From Seohaeicola saemankumensis (GTDB lineage: Bacteria > Pseudomonadota > Alphaproteobacteria > Rhodobacterales > Rhodobacteraceae): a stretch of DNA of 64,000 nucleotides. Shown here in pieces: positions 8,201 through 19,239 of the stretch. The DNA lies in assembly GCF_020171285.1 (NCBI RefSeq), contig NZ_JAIUZI010000015.1:62001-126000 (forward strand), written 5' to 3'. The position numbers were made by a program, and so were the translations under genes. Numbering within the stretch: the stretch's first letter is position 1; each line of letters opens with the position of its first letter. The notes below the pieces were generated by a model. It worked only from the letters and a program-made list of their open reading frames with translations, did not search any database and was not told the origin of the DNA.

Positions 8201-9090
8201 TCGTGTTTCGCAGCGTCTGCGGCGCCCTGATCATGTCGGCAACGGCCCTTTGGGCAGAATCCGAGGCGTGGCCTGTTTCGGACCCGCCATCATTCATTAA
8301 GACCGAGAACGCCGGATCGGAAGCCGAACAGGATGCGATTGACAGGGTGCTGGAGCTTTGCGCGGCGTTGCGGATCGACGAGATCACTCAAGTGCTGCAG
8401 TCCGAGGGGCAGGGCTATGGTTCGGAACTGGACCGGGATATGTTGGACGGGCGCGGCGGCGCTTATTGGGCTGCGATGGTCGAGGATATCTATGGCGCAA
8501 AGCGGATGGCCGACAAGGTTTCGATGGCTTTGCTTGCAGAGATGACGCCGCAACAGATCAACAAGAGCCTGGCATTCCTGCGTTCCGACACGGGCCGGAC
8601 GATCGTTTCGCTTGAGCTTTCGGCGCGGAAGGCGCTGCGGGATCCAGATCTGGAGGACGCCGCGCGCGGATACTATGAGAGCGTCCGCGACGGCGATGAT
8701 CCGCGGTTGGCAATGATCGACAGCTATGTCGAGGCGAATAACCTGGTGGAACAGAACGTGGCCGGCGCGATGAGCTTCAGCTATTTTCTGTATCGTGGGA
8801 TGGTTGACGGTGGCGCGCTAGAGATGGACGAAGACGGTATTCTGGCCGAAATCCGATACGATGAGCCTGAGACGCGCCTCGAAACGGAAGCCTGGCTCTA
8901 TGCGTTCCTGCTCACGGCGTATCGACCGCTCAGCGATCAGGATCTAGAGGCTAATCTGACGTTCTCACAGTCCGACGCAGGTCAGGCATTGAACCTTGCG
9001 CTGTTCAAGGGGTTCGAGATGGCCTATCGGGACATCTCCTATGACCTTGGAGTGGGGCTCGCCGGGGCGATGGCATCACGGGACCTGTAG
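8197..9090 (+). CDS. DUF2059 family exported protein, second of a tandem pair
   Basis: The 297-residue product has a short signal peptide (FRSVCGALIMSATALWA then ESEAW) and a helical body. Motifs repeat the layout of its upstream neighbour: EMTPQQINKSLAFLRSDTGR, then a central acidic hinge, then TFSQSDAGQALNLALFKGFEMAYRD-like helices. It is therefore a diverged tandem duplicate. The start is either TTG at 8197 (4-base overlap with the previous stop and AGGA just upstream) or GTG at 8203; I give the former. Function is unknown. Pairing of two secreted paralogues suggests a heteromeric periplasmic assembly, which is inference. Confidence 0.7.
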   Translation: MIVFRSVCGALIMSATALWAESEAWPVSDPPSFIKTENAGSEAEQDAIDRVLELCAALRIDEITQVLQSEGQGYGSELDRDMLDGRGGAYWAAMVEDIYGAKRMADKVSMALLAEMTPQQINKSLAFLRSDTGRTIVSLELSARKALRDPDLEDAARGYYESVRDGDDPRLAMIDSYVEANNLVEQNVAGAMSFSYFLYRGMVDGGALEMDEDGILAEIRYDEPETRLETEAWLYAFLLTAYRPLSDQDLEANLTFSQSDAGQALNLALFKGFEMAYRDISYDLGVGLAGAMASRDL

Positions 9091-9115
9091 GCTATGGGGG
9101 GCCGCTCGAAACCGG

Positions 9116-9144
9116 TTGACAGTTACGGCGGTTACAGTCATAAG
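9116..9144 (+). promoter_or_regulatory. Candidate sigma-70 promoter for rplU-rpmA
   Basis: A perfect TTGACA is followed after exactly 17 bases by CATAAG (4 of 6 matches to the -10 consensus). It sits about 135 bases upstream of rplU, leaving a long 5' leader. Confidence 0.6.
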
Positions 9145-9149
9145 CCCGC

Positions 9150-9176
9150 AACCCGGCCGGAAAACCGCGCCGGGTT
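9150..9176 (+). promoter_or_regulatory. Hairpin in the rplU leader
   Basis: AACCCGGC pairs with GCCGGGTT across an 11-base loop, in the 5' leader of rplU. No T-run follows, so it is not a plain terminator. It may be part of autoregulation by bL21, which is only inferred from position. Confidence 0.4.
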
Positions 9177-9278
9177 CTTGTAATCATGACGCCAAACGGC
9201 GCGCTGTTCGCGGCGGGATACCATCCCAAAACGCCCGGTTCACGGGGGCCACAGAACGCGGAAAGAAAAGGAAATGCG

Positions 9279-9923
9279 ATGTTCGCGGTCCTCAAGACCG
9301 GCGGCAAACAGTACAAGGTTCAATCGGGCGACACGCTCCGCGTTGAGAAACTTGCTGCAGACGCTGGTGAAAAAGTTCAATTCAACGACATCCTGATGCT
9401 GGGCGGTGACGCTCCTGTTGTGGGTGCTCCGTTTGTGGCTGGCGCGGCCGTGCAGGCCGAGGTCATCGACCAGATCAAAGGCGAAAAGGTAATCCATTTC
9501 GTCAAGCGCCGCCGGAAACACTCATCCAAGCGGACCAAGGGGCATCGCCAAAAGCTGACGTTGGTCAAGATCACCGATATCCTGTCCGATGGCGCGGAAA
9601 AATCTGGTGTTAAAGCTGCAATCGGTGCTGGTTCGGTTTCGGGTGCTGCGGTTACAGCGGCGGCCCCTGCTGCGCCTGCAAAGCCTGCCAAGGCGGCGCC
9701 CAAGGCCGAAGTGGCTGTTGAAGGTGCAGACGATCTGAAGAAGCTGTCGGGTGTTGGTCCGGCACTTGAGAAGAAATTGCATGCTGCCGGTGTGACCTCT
9801 TTTGCCCAGATCGCGGCATGGGGCGAAGCCGAAATTGCAGATTTCAATGAGAAACTGTCCTTCAAGGGCCGGATCGAGCGTGAAGGCTGGGTCGAGCAGG
9901 CCAAAGAACTGGCGAAGGGCTAA
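9279..9923 (+). CDS. rplU: 50S ribosomal protein bL21 with C-terminal helix-hairpin-helix extension
   Basis: The first ~105 residues are a standard bL21 ([34 protein letters not shown]), a 23S rRNA-binding protein of the large subunit. The total length is 214 residues, about twice the usual. The extra part is an Ala/Pro/Lys linker followed by a helix-hairpin-helix-like domain with [15 protein letters not shown] and a conserved-looking end [10 protein letters not shown]. Such HhH motifs usually bind nucleic acid. The ATG at 9279 is set by the family N-terminus. rpmA follows after 11 bases, the normal order. Confidence 0.95.
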   Translation: MFAVLKTGGKQYKVQSGDTLRVEKLAADAGEKVQFNDILMLGGDAPVVGAPFVAGAAVQAEVIDQIKGEKVIHFVKRRRKHSSKRTKGHRQKLTLVKITDILSDGAEKSGVKAAIGAGSVSGAAVTAAAPAAPAKPAKAAPKAEVAVEGADDLKKLSGVGPALEKKLHAAGVTSFAQIAAWGEAEIADFNEKLSFKGRIEREGWVEQAKELAKG

Positions 9924-9934
9924 GGAGAGACACT

Positions 9935-10204
9935 ATGGCACATAAAAAAGCTGGTGGTTCCTCACGGAACGGACGCGACTCTGCTGGCCGTCGCCTTGGC
10001 GTCAAGCTCTATGGCGGCCAAGCAGCCATCCCGGGCAACATCATCGTTCGTCAGCGCGGCACCAAGTTTTGGCCGGGCGAAGGCGTGGGCATGGGCAAGG
10101 ATCACACTATCTTTGCGACCGAAGAAGGCGCCGTGAAGTTTCACAAAGGCCTGAAAGGCCGCACCTTTATTTCGGTTCTGCCAGTGGCGGAGGCCGCCGA
10201 ATAA
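9935..10204 (+). CDS. rpmA: 50S ribosomal protein bL27
   Basis: The 89-residue protein starts [16 protein letters not shown], the classic bL27 N-terminal tail that reaches the peptidyl transferase centre, followed by GVKLYGGQ and [13 protein letters not shown]. Length and motifs are complete, with no N-terminal pre-sequence of the Firmicutes type. An AAGGAG site precedes the start. It is co-transcribed with rplU and closed by the terminator at 10235. Confidence 0.97.
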   Translation: MAHKKAGGSSRNGRDSAGRRLGVKLYGGQAAIPGNIIVRQRGTKFWPGEGVGMGKDHTIFATEEGAVKFHKGLKGRTFISVLPVAEAAE

Positions 10205-10234
10205 GCCGTAACCCAAAGGTTTGGATTGAAAATC

Positions 10235-10267
10235 GGGGGATCGGCGGACTGGCCGGTCCCCCTTTTT
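10235..10267 (+). terminator. Rho-independent terminator after rplU-rpmA
   Basis: A 10-base-pair stem GGGGGATCGG/CCGGTCCCCC (one G-T pair) with an 8-base loop is followed by TTTTT, 30 bases after the rpmA stop. Confidence 0.88.
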
Positions 10268-10357
10268 GTTCCGGGTCTGGAATGGCTCGGGGCGGGGACT
10301 TATCTCGCATCGGTGTCCTTAGACGGGATTTGTACTGTTCGGAGGAGGAGCAGGCAC

Positions 10358-10894
10358 ATGAAATTGGATCAGATCATCAATCAGCCGACAATCGAAGCCG
10401 ACCGTTTCGACCTGCGTCCGCTGCGCCGTTCTGACATGGGGCTGATCGAGCTGTACGGAAGCGATGAGCGGGTCGCGCGCATGACCACGTCTATTCCGCA
10501 CCCCTTGCCGCCCGGCGCGACCGAGGCATTTGTGGCTCGCGCCATGTCCGAAGACCGCGACGAAGACGTCTGGGCGATAGACGGCAGCAAGTCGGGCGGC
10601 GGAGAGGTCAAGGGGCTGATCTCGCTAAAACGGATGGACCGGAATCAATCCGAAGTCGGGTACTGGATTGCGCCGATCTACTGGAACACCGGTTTGGCTT
10701 CTGATGCGCTTATGGCTCTGGTCGATGCCAACCCCTCGGGCAACGCCAACATGTTTGCCTCGGTGTTTCAGGACAACCCGGCCTCGGCCCGGGTGCTGAC
10801 CCACTGCGGGTTCGAATATCTGGGCGACGCCGAAAGCTTTTCAGTGGCCCGAAATGCGGCTGTACCCACCTGGACTTACAGCCGAAAACTTTAA
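10358..10894 (+). CDS. GNAT family N-acetyltransferase (RimJ-like)
   Basis: The 178-residue protein has the layout of RimJ/RimL-type GNAT enzymes, which move acetyl from acetyl-CoA to an amine. Seen are RFDLRPLRRSDMGLIELYGS at the N-terminus, VGYWIAPIYWNTGLASDAL around the acetyl-CoA-binding loop, and the C-terminal FQDNPASARVLTHCGFEYLG typical of the family. The usual R/Q-x-x-G-x-G/A loop is partly degenerate here (NTGLASDA). The ATG at 10358 has a strong GGAGGAGGAG site upstream. It is 36 bases upstream of obgE in the same direction and may lead the obgE-proB transcript. The substrate is unknown. Confidence 0.85.
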   Translation: MKLDQIINQPTIEADRFDLRPLRRSDMGLIELYGSDERVARMTTSIPHPLPPGATEAFVARAMSEDRDEDVWAIDGSKSGGGEVKGLISLKRMDRNQSEVGYWIAPIYWNTGLASDALMALVDANPSGNANMFASVFQDNPASARVLTHCGFEYLGDAESFSVARNAAVPTWTYSRKL

Positions 10895-13059
<2,165 letters not shown>

Positions 13060-13132
13060 TGCTTCTTTCTGATATTACATACTTACTTCCTACGTCGCGG
13101 CTCGCGGCAGATTCACTCGAAAGGCGTTCAAC

Positions 13133-14398
13133 ATGAAAGACCTCGATAACATCCCCGCCCTGATGGCTGATATCGGGGCCCGCGCCAAATCAGCCAGTGC
13201 GGTACTGGGGTGTGCCAGCGCAACCGCAAAGACAAATGCTCTGCTTGCAGCAGCAGATGCCGTCTGGGAGCGGCGCGCCGACATCATCGCGGCAAACGCG
13301 CTGGATCTGGATTTCGGGCGGGAAAAAGGACTGTCGCCGGCGATGATGGATCGCCTGTCGCTGGATGAGGTGCGCATTCAGGGCATTGTTGATGGGTTAC
13401 GCGCGGTTGCACGTCAGGATGATCCGGTCGGTGAGGTTCTGTCGGAATGGGACATGCCTTCGGGGCTGAATATTCAACGGGTTCGTACCCCATTGGGTGT
13501 CATCGGTGTGATTTACGAAAGCCGTCCCAATGTGACCGCCGATGCAGGTGCATTGTGCCTGAAATCCGGAAACGCCGTGATTCTGCGCGGCGGGTCTGAG
13601 AGCTTTCACTCGTCGGGTTTGATTCACGAGTGCCTAATCGCGGGACTGAAATCTGCGGGTCTGCCGGAAGACGCGATCCAACTGGTGCCGACGCGGGATC
13701 GTGCGGCAGTGTCCGAGTTGCTTTCGATGACGGATTTTGTAGATGTCATCGTCCCGCGGGGGGGCAAAGGTCTGGTCGGTCTGGTTCAACGCGAGGCCCG
13801 AGTGCCGGTTTTCGCGCACCTCGAAGGCATTGTGCATATCTATATCGACAAGTCAGCCGATCTTCAGAAAACGCTTGATGTGGTTCTGAACGCCAAGACC
13901 CGACGTACAGGCATTTGCGGTGCTGTCGAATGCCTTCTCATCCATTCGGACATTGCAGAAACGACCGGGCGTGCGGTTATTGAGGCGTTGATTGCCTTGG
14001 GAACCCGTGTGCATGCCGCGCCTCCTCTGTCAGACATTCCCGGTACGGTTCAAGCGACAGAAAACGATTGGGGCCGCGAGTACCTCGATATGGATATCGC
14101 CGTGAAGGCCGTTGAAAACATTGACGAGGCAATTGCGCACATCCGGACTTACGGCTCCAATCATACTGACTGCATCCTCGCGGAGGATCCCGATGCAGCC
14201 GCACGGTTTTTCGAACGGCTCGACAGCGCTATTTTGATGCACAATGCTTCCACCCAATTCGCTGATGGCGGGGAGTTTGGCATGGGGGCGGAAATCGGCA
14301 TCGCCACAGGCAAGATGCATGCGCGTGGACCGGTGGGCGCGGCTCAGTTGACCAGCTTCAAATACTTGGTGCGGGGGAACGGTACAGTACGCGGCTGA
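13133..14398 (+). CDS. proA: Glutamate-5-semialdehyde dehydrogenase
   Basis: The 421-residue enzyme reduces gamma-glutamyl phosphate to glutamate semialdehyde with NADPH, the second step of proline synthesis. Recognisable segments are [33 protein letters not shown]-type cofactor and substrate elements, VPRGGKGLV, and [13 protein letters not shown] with the catalytic Cys. The C-terminal [18 protein letters not shown] is typical. The 73-base gap after proB has no clear terminator, so proB-proA probably form one operon. It ends 3 bases from the convergent chpT gene. Confidence 0.97.
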   Translation: MKDLDNIPALMADIGARAKSASAVLGCASATAKTNALLAAADAVWERRADIIAANALDLDFGREKGLSPAMMDRLSLDEVRIQGIVDGLRAVARQDDPVGEVLSEWDMPSGLNIQRVRTPLGVIGVIYESRPNVTADAGALCLKSGNAVILRGGSESFHSSGLIHECLIAGLKSAGLPEDAIQLVPTRDRAAVSELLSMTDFVDVIVPRGGKGLVGLVQREARVPVFAHLEGIVHIYIDKSADLQKTLDVVLNAKTRRTGICGAVECLLIHSDIAETTGRAVIEALIALGTRVHAAPPLSDIPGTVQATENDWGREYLDMDIAVKAVENIDEAIAHIRTYGSNHTDCILAEDPDAAARFFERLDSAILMHNASTQFADGGEFGMGAEIGIATGKMHARGPVGAAQLTSFKYLVRGNGTVRG

Positions 14399-14401
14399 AA
14401 A

Positions 14402-15013
14402 TCAGAACCGGATCGACAGTTCCTGTTCATTCCATCGGGAAATCGCCGCGCGATCAAGGTCGGCAGCAAGGACCGGGAGGAGGGCAAACTGCACCTGGGC
14501 CGGTGTAATTTGGTCGGCGCAATCGGGCGCGTTCAAGGCCTGCCAGAGCGTGTCGTCAATGTTCAGTTTTTCGCCCTTGGCGCGGATCGCCCAAGCGCGG
14601 CTTCCGTTTTCTCCTTCCTCGCAGGCCACTTCGATGAGACCGCCGTAGGGCAGGGCGGTTTCGCAACACTGCACCGCGAGGAATGCAAGCCGGACCTCGG
14701 CGCGCGGAAGGTAACTTTCGGGTAGCCACGTCACTCTGGTCCGGCTACCGCGTCCGATATCGCGCAATACTGCGTTGATTTCCTGTTGCCCAAGAGTCTG
14801 ATCTCCTGCGGCGCCGTAGGCGATACGAAAGAACCGGATCCGCGCGCCTGCGTTGCCGACGCTGTCGGCTATCAGTTCCATTTCGGGACCATGCACCGCG
14901 CCGGTCATGTCCAGCAGTTCCAACCCGTTTGTAATAGCCCCGATGGGGCTAATCAGGTCGTGGCAAATCCGTGACCCTATCAATGATGCAAGTTTGGCAT
15001 TAATGTCGCCCAT
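14402..15013 (-). CDS. chpT: Histidine phosphotransferase ChpT
   Basis: The 203-residue protein matches ChpT, the dimeric pseudo-histidine-kinase phosphotransferase that passes phosphate from CckA to CtrA and CpdR in alphaproteobacteria. The DHp-like helix has RICHDLISPIGAI with His18 as phosphoacceptor, followed by GLELLD. The C-terminal half keeps a degraded Bergerat fold without ATP-binding G boxes, as in the family. It is divergent from the DUF3553 gene with 32 bases between starts. In Rhodobacteraceae this pathway controls motility and gene transfer agents, rather than viability; that is family knowledge, not seen here. Confidence 0.9.
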   Translation of the reverse strand: MGDINAKLASLIGSRICHDLISPIGAITNGLELLDMTGAVHGPEMELIADSVGNAGARIRFFRIAYGAAGDQTLGQQEINAVLRDIGRGSRTRVTWLPESYLPRAEVRLAFLAVQCCETALPYGGLIEVACEEGENGSRAWAIRAKGEKLNIDDTLWQALNAPDCADQITPAQVQFALLPVLAADLDRAAISRWNEQELSIRF

Positions 15014-15045
15014 GTTTTAAATCCCTTTGAAGCGGCCGCAATACC

Positions 15046-15228
15046 ATGACCGATCTGAACGCCATTCTTGCACCCGGTATGCTGGTGCGCCACCCCGATT
15101 GCCCCGATTGGGGGGTAGGGCAGGTACAATCCAACATCGGTGGAAAGGTCACCGTGAATTTTCGCGAACAGGGTAAAGTCGTGATAGATGGCGCCCGGAT
15201 CGGTCTGTTGCCTGTCTTTGATTCCTGA
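15046..15228 (+). CDS. DUF3553 domain protein
   Basis: This 60-residue protein is a single small beta-barrel-like domain: GMLVRHPDCPDWGVGQVQSNIGGKVTVNF, followed by EQGKVVIDG. The pattern of a start 'V-x-H-P-x-x-x-W-G-x-G-x-V' is the DUF3553 signature, similar to the UvrD/PcrA C-terminal Tudor-like fold that binds RNA polymerase. Its function as a stand-alone protein is unknown. It starts 32 bases from the divergent chpT start. Confidence 0.85.
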   Translation: MTDLNAILAPGMLVRHPDCPDWGVGQVQSNIGGKVTVNFREQGKVVIDGARIGLLPVFDS

Positions 15229-15355
15229 AACTTATTGACGAAGGGTTAACGCCCGGTTCAACAAATCGCGTGCTGTTGCAATCGCGGCACGTCATGGGCT
15301 ATCAGCGCTCAACCGAGCCGCATCGGGCCGACAGTTTCAAGCACCGGATCACACC

Positions 15356-16120
15356 ATGCCTGACAGCGGGCCAGAATTCGCCGTAACTATCGCTGAGACC
15401 GAGGAAGAATTGCGTGCCGCGCAGGCGTTGCGGTACGAAGTTTTTGTCCGAGAGTTGGGTGGCGGCGGAGACCTGGTCGATCACGAGGCAAAGCTGGAAC
15501 GAGATCGATTTGATCGGTATTTCGATCACATGTTGGTCACCGATACATCGAAGAACGAGGTGGTCGGAGTTTATCGCCTTCTGCGAGACGATCAGGCGAA
15601 GGCCGCGGGGCAGTTCTATTCCGAAGACGAATACGATCTGACGGTGTTGAAGTCGAGCGGACGCAAGTTGCTGGAACTCGGACGGTCCTGCCTGCATCGC
15701 GATTATCGCGGCGGCACTGCAATGTATCATCTGTGGAATGGGCTTGCGCGATACGTTGCGGACCATGAGGTCGACATTCTGTTCGGTGTCGCAAGCTTTC
15801 ATGGAACCAGTGTTTCGGATTTGGCACAACCTTTATCACTATTGCACCAAAAACACCTCGCGCCACCGGAATTGCGTGTCCGAGCGCAGCCAGATCATTG
15901 TCAAGATATGAATCTTGTATCGCAATCCGATCTGGACCGACGCCGAGCGATGCTGCAAGTGCCATCGCTAATCAAGGCTTACTTGCGTTTGGGTGGTTTC
16001 GTCGGCGAAGGCGCCTACGTTGATCACACGTTCAATACAACCGACGTCTGCCTGATACTGGACACCGAACGGATGAATGACCGCCAGCGACGTCTCTATT
16101 CGGGTGAACGAAAGGAATGA
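15356..16120 (+). CDS. olsB: Ornithine-acyl[ACP] N-acyltransferase OlsB
   Basis: The 254-residue protein is an OlsB-type GNAT-fold acyltransferase, which attaches a 3-hydroxy fatty acid to the alpha-amino group of ornithine to give lyso-ornithine lipid. Typical segments are AAQALRYEVFVRELGG, FDHMLVTD, GVYRLLR, ELGRSCLHRDYRGG and LFGVASFHGT. The length is about that of the family. Its stop overlaps the start of olsA (ATGA), so the two enzymes of the pathway are coupled. olsBA is phosphate-regulated in some alphaproteobacteria; I did not find a convincing Pho box in the 127 bases upstream. Confidence 0.93.
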   Translation: MPDSGPEFAVTIAETEEELRAAQALRYEVFVRELGGGGDLVDHEAKLERDRFDRYFDHMLVTDTSKNEVVGVYRLLRDDQAKAAGQFYSEDEYDLTVLKSSGRKLLELGRSCLHRDYRGGTAMYHLWNGLARYVADHEVDILFGVASFHGTSVSDLAQPLSLLHQKHLAPPELRVRAQPDHCQDMNLVSQSDLDRRRAMLQVPSLIKAYLRLGGFVGEGAYVDHTFNTTDVCLILDTERMNDRQRRLYSGERKE

Positions 16121-16962
16121 GCGCGACATGGGATAGCGGTGATGCGCCGGATCCGGTGGTCATCACGCCTTTGGGTTGGGTGTTGGTGCTGCTCCGGGGG
16201 GGCGCGCTGATCATTCTGATTTCAATATGCCTGATGATCCTGTTGCTGGTTCGCCTGATCGAGCGGCCCCTGTACGGGATGCGAAGGCCGGTTACGCCAT
16301 TCATCACCCAGTTTGTTTGTCGAAATGCCTTTCGAATTCTCGGCATCACATTTTCGACGTCCGGCCAACTGATGCAGGAGCGTGGTGCAGTGGTGGCCAA
16401 CCATGTGTCCTGGCTGGATATCTTTTCTCTGAATGCCCGAAAACGGATCTATTTCGTGTCGAAATCAGAGGTCGCAAACTGGCCCGGCATTGGCTGGTTG
16501 GCGCGCGCGACGGGTACGGTGTTCATCGACCGGGACCGCAAGCAGGCCAAGGCACAGACTGAACTGTTTGAAAACCGGCTGAGGGTCGGGCACAAGTTGC
16601 TGTTCTTCCCTGAGGGGACATCGACTGACGGATTGCGGGTATTGCCTTTTAAGTCAACGCTTTTTGCGGCATTTTTCTCAGATCACTTGCGCGATTTCCT
16701 CTATGTCCAGCCGGTCTCGGTGATCTATTTTGCGCCGCCGGGTGAACCCGCCCGGTTCTATGGATGGTGGGGCGATATGGAGTTCGGAGGCCACCTGCTC
16801 AAAACCCTGGCCCAACCACGACAAGGCTCGGTGGAGTTGATCTATCACATCCCGGTCAAAGTGGCGGATTTCGCGGATCGTAAGGCCTTGGCTGTCTACT
16901 GCGAAACAGCAGTACGCGCCGGGTTGGAAAGCGCGCTACCGGGGCCAGAAGAGCCGAGGTAG
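16117..16962 (+). CDS. olsA: Lyso-ornithine lipid O-acyltransferase OlsA (PlsC family)
   Basis: The 281-residue PlsC-family protein has an N-terminal membrane segment (GGALIILISICLMILLLVRL), the catalytic HX4D motif in NHVSWLD, and the FPEGTSTDG substrate motif. Its position directly after olsB indicates OlsA, which adds the second acyl chain to lyso-ornithine lipid at the inner membrane. Dual activity on lyso-phosphatidic acid is possible. A GCGCCTC/GAGGCGC hairpin 20 bases after the stop may protect or end the transcript but lacks a T-run. Confidence 0.92.
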   Translation: MSATWDSGDAPDPVVITPLGWVLVLLRGGALIILISICLMILLLVRLIERPLYGMRRPVTPFITQFVCRNAFRILGITFSTSGQLMQERGAVVANHVSWLDIFSLNARKRIYFVSKSEVANWPGIGWLARATGTVFIDRDRKQAKAQTELFENRLRVGHKLLFFPEGTSTDGLRVLPFKSTLFAAFFSDHLRDFLYVQPVSVIYFAPPGEPARFYGWWGDMEFGGHLLKTLAQPRQGSVELIYHIPVKVADFADRKALAVYCETAVRAGLESALPGPEEPR

Positions 16963-17134
16963 GCTGAGTGTCAGCGCCGCTGCGCCTCAATGCCTGCGGA
17001 GGCGCGTCCGGAATACCGTGCTCGGTCGCAACTTCATGATCAAACCCGGGCCACTGGCTGCAACTTTTGCTTGTGTGAAAGGGCTCGACAGACCGTTTCA
17101 AACCGGCAATTATTTTCAAAAGGGGAGAAAGCCC

Positions 17135-18199
17135 ATGATTGCCCGCTTTTTGAAAACCGGCTGTTTGTGCGGCGCCATGATCCTGGCGGCAACTTCCGGG
17201 CGAACGGAAGAGAAGAAGTCACCCTTGACGCTCGATTTGGGAAACGGTGTTTCCGTTACATTCTACGGATACGTCAAAGCGGATTTCATTTCTGATGACG
17301 GGTACGAGTTGGGAGATACTACTGGAGCGATCCGTAGTATCGGGTTGCCCGGCGGTCCAGCAGCTGGGTCTTTCGATACGGCCACCCTGCGCGAAACGCG
17401 TATTGGATTCAATATCAACGGCCCCGACGATGTCTTCGCCAAGTTCGAAGGAGACTTTTACGGCCCCAACGATAACCTGCGGCTGCGCCACGCTTACCTT
17501 GATTGGAAAGGGGTTCTGATCGGGCAAAACTGGACCAACTTCATGTCGGTCGAGAATCTTGCGCCGACCGTTGATTTTCAAGGGTCTGGCGCGTTGCCTT
17601 TTGCCCGAGTTCCGCAATTACGTTATACGTTTGACCCTAGCAGTAACATCAAGTTTTCGGCCTCGGTGGAGGAAGACATCGCAAATTCCAGCGATGTCAT
17701 GCTGACAGCCGCACTGCGTTACGGATTCGATCTGGGTATGGTGCGGGCCTCGGCGTTGTGGCGCGACACCACGATCGGAGGCACCCCGGTTGATGGCTGG
17801 GGGCTCAGTCTGGCGACTGTGCTCAAACCTTGGCAAGGCGGGCAAGTTCAATTCGCGGTGACCACGGGTGACGGAGCTGTCGACATACTCGGTGCAGGCT
17901 TGTCAGGTACAGCGGTTGTCCTGGGAGGTGGCCCAGTGGGTTTTGATTCCGCAGCGTTGAGCATCAGTCAGAAAATCGGTGACAAACTGCGATTGGCGGT
18001 CACCGGAAGCTGGGTTTCGTTGGACCGGTCGGTGGGCACAGATACCAGCGAACTGGAAACAGTCCACCTTTCGGCTTTTTACGAGGTTTTCCGAAACACC
18101 ACACTCATGGCTGAATATTTTACCGGACAGCGGACCCAGGCCAATGGGATCGATTTTGACACAGATCGGGTGCAATTAGCCGTCAAGTTCGCGTTCTGA
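17135..18199 (+). CDS. Outer-membrane porin, DcaP-like
   Basis: The 354-residue protein has a signal peptide ([18 protein letters not shown]), then a 16-strand-like beta-barrel pattern with alternating hydrophobic residues, and it ends in Phe, as outer-membrane porins do. The start [14 protein letters not shown] and the segment [17 protein letters not shown] resemble DcaP-type trimeric porins. Unlike many DcaP proteins it has no long N-terminal coiled coil. The start at 17135 follows AGGGGAGAAA; an open frame upstream of it has no family support. It is a single-gene unit between olsA and the rpsB promoter. Confidence 0.85.
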   Translation: MIARFLKTGCLCGAMILAATSGRTEEKKSPLTLDLGNGVSVTFYGYVKADFISDDGYELGDTTGAIRSIGLPGGPAAGSFDTATLRETRIGFNINGPDDVFAKFEGDFYGPNDNLRLRHAYLDWKGVLIGQNWTNFMSVENLAPTVDFQGSGALPFARVPQLRYTFDPSSNIKFSASVEEDIANSSDVMLTAALRYGFDLGMVRASALWRDTTIGGTPVDGWGLSLATVLKPWQGGQVQFAVTTGDGAVDILGAGLSGTAVVLGGGPVGFDSAALSISQKIGDKLRLAVTGSWVSLDRSVGTDTSELETVHLSAFYEVFRNTTLMAEYFTGQRTQANGIDFDTDRVQLAVKFAF

Positions 18200-18231
18200 G
18201 GGCGCGCAAGCACGGCCTTGCGTATTGGCTC

Positions 18232-18260
18232 TTGCACCTTGTGGTGGGCTGGCTTATACG
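18232..18260 (+). promoter_or_regulatory. Candidate sigma-70 promoter for rpsB-tsf
   Basis: TTGCAC and TATACG are separated by exactly 17 bases, about 125 bases ahead of the rpsB start. Both boxes are close to consensus and the position fits a ribosomal protein operon with a leader. Confidence 0.6.
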
Positions 18261-18266
18261 CGCGCC

Positions 18267-18325
18267 ATTCAAACCCGCAGGTGGGGTTTGGGCCTGTTGG
18301 GGGAGACATCCCCAAAGGTCCGCCG
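18267..18325 (+). promoter_or_regulatory. Structured leader of rpsB
   Basis: The leader can fold into AAACCC/GGGTTT and then a nested stem GGGCCT..AGGTCC enclosing TTGGGG/CCCCAA. S2 autoregulates its own operon in other bacteria, so a role in feedback is possible, but this leader does not match a motif I can name. Confidence 0.35.
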
Positions 18326-18383
18326 GTTGGCGCATTCGCGTCGAGACCCCCGCCGAGGCATAAACCGGAAAGGTAAAGACGAC

Positions 18384-19163
18384 ATGGCTCTTCCTGAGTT
18401 CACGATGCGTCAGCTGCTGGAAGCTGGCGTTCACTTTGGTCACCAGACGCAGCGCTGGAACCCGCGTATGGGTCCTTACATTTATGGCGCGCGCAACGGC
18501 ATCCACATCATGGATCTGACGCAGACTGTTCCGATGCTGGACCAGGCTCTGGCCGTCATCCGCGAAACCGTCGCAAAGGGCGGTCGGGTTCTGTTTGTCG
18601 GCACCAAGCGCCAGGCGGCACAACCCGTTGCAGAAGCGGCCGAAAAATCGGCGCAGTATTTCATGAACCACCGTTGGCTGGGCGGCACGCTGACCAACTG
18701 GAAAACCGTTTCCCAGTCGATCAACCGTCTCAAGCATATCGATGAGCAGATGGAATCCGGTTTCGAAGGCCTGACCAAGAAAGAGCGTCTTGGCATGGAG
18801 CGGGACCAGGGCAAGCTGCAGGCTTCACTGGGCGGCATTCGCGAAATGGGCGGCGTTCCGGATCTGCTGTTCGTCATCGATGTGAAAAAAGAAGCGCTGG
18901 CAATCGCCGAAGCCAACAAGCTGGGCATTCCGGTTGTGGCCGTGGTCGACACCAACTGTTCGCCTGATGGCGTGGACTACATCATCCCCGGCAATGACGA
19001 CGCAGCACGGGCGATTTCGCTGTACTGCGATCTGGCGGCGCGCGCGGCGCTGGACGGTATGTCCGCACAGCTGGGCGCGGCAGGCGTCGATCTGGGCGCT
19101 ATGGAAGAGGCTCCGGTCGAAGAAGCCGTTGCCGAAACCGCCGAGGCCCCGGCCGAGGGCTGA
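18384..19163 (+). CDS. rpsB: 30S ribosomal protein uS2
   Basis: The 259-residue protein is a complete uS2: [19 protein letters not shown] at the N-terminus, then [25 protein letters not shown] and [23 protein letters not shown]-terminal Glu/Ala-rich tail ([16 protein letters not shown]) is common in alphaproteobacteria. The ATG at 18384 matches the family start. tsf follows with a hairpin in between. Confidence 0.97.
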   Translation: MALPEFTMRQLLEAGVHFGHQTQRWNPRMGPYIYGARNGIHIMDLTQTVPMLDQALAVIRETVAKGGRVLFVGTKRQAAQPVAEAAEKSAQYFMNHRWLGGTLTNWKTVSQSINRLKHIDEQMESGFEGLTKKERLGMERDQGKLQASLGGIREMGGVPDLLFVIDVKKEALAIAEANKLGIPVVAVVDTNCSPDGVDYIIPGNDDAARAISLYCDLAARAALDGMSAQLGAAGVDLGAMEEAPVEEAVAETAEAPAEG

Positions 19164-19186
19164 AACCTGTCACGGATTTGACATGC

Positions 19187-19208
19187 GGGGCAGGCTAAGA
19201 CCTGCCCC
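19187..19208 (+). terminator. Intercistronic hairpin between rpsB and tsf
   Basis: GGGGCAGG pairs with CCTGCCCC over a 6-base loop; AACCCGTTTTT follows. A partial terminator between rpsB and tsf is known in other bacteria and would set their ratio. Confidence 0.65.
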
Positions 19209-19239
19209 AACCCGTTTTTGATTTGAGGAGAGCCAAAAC

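Noticed and set aside
15229-15355. A Pho box ahead of olsB
   Set aside because: I looked for paired CTGTCAT-like repeats at 11-base spacing on both strands and found none.
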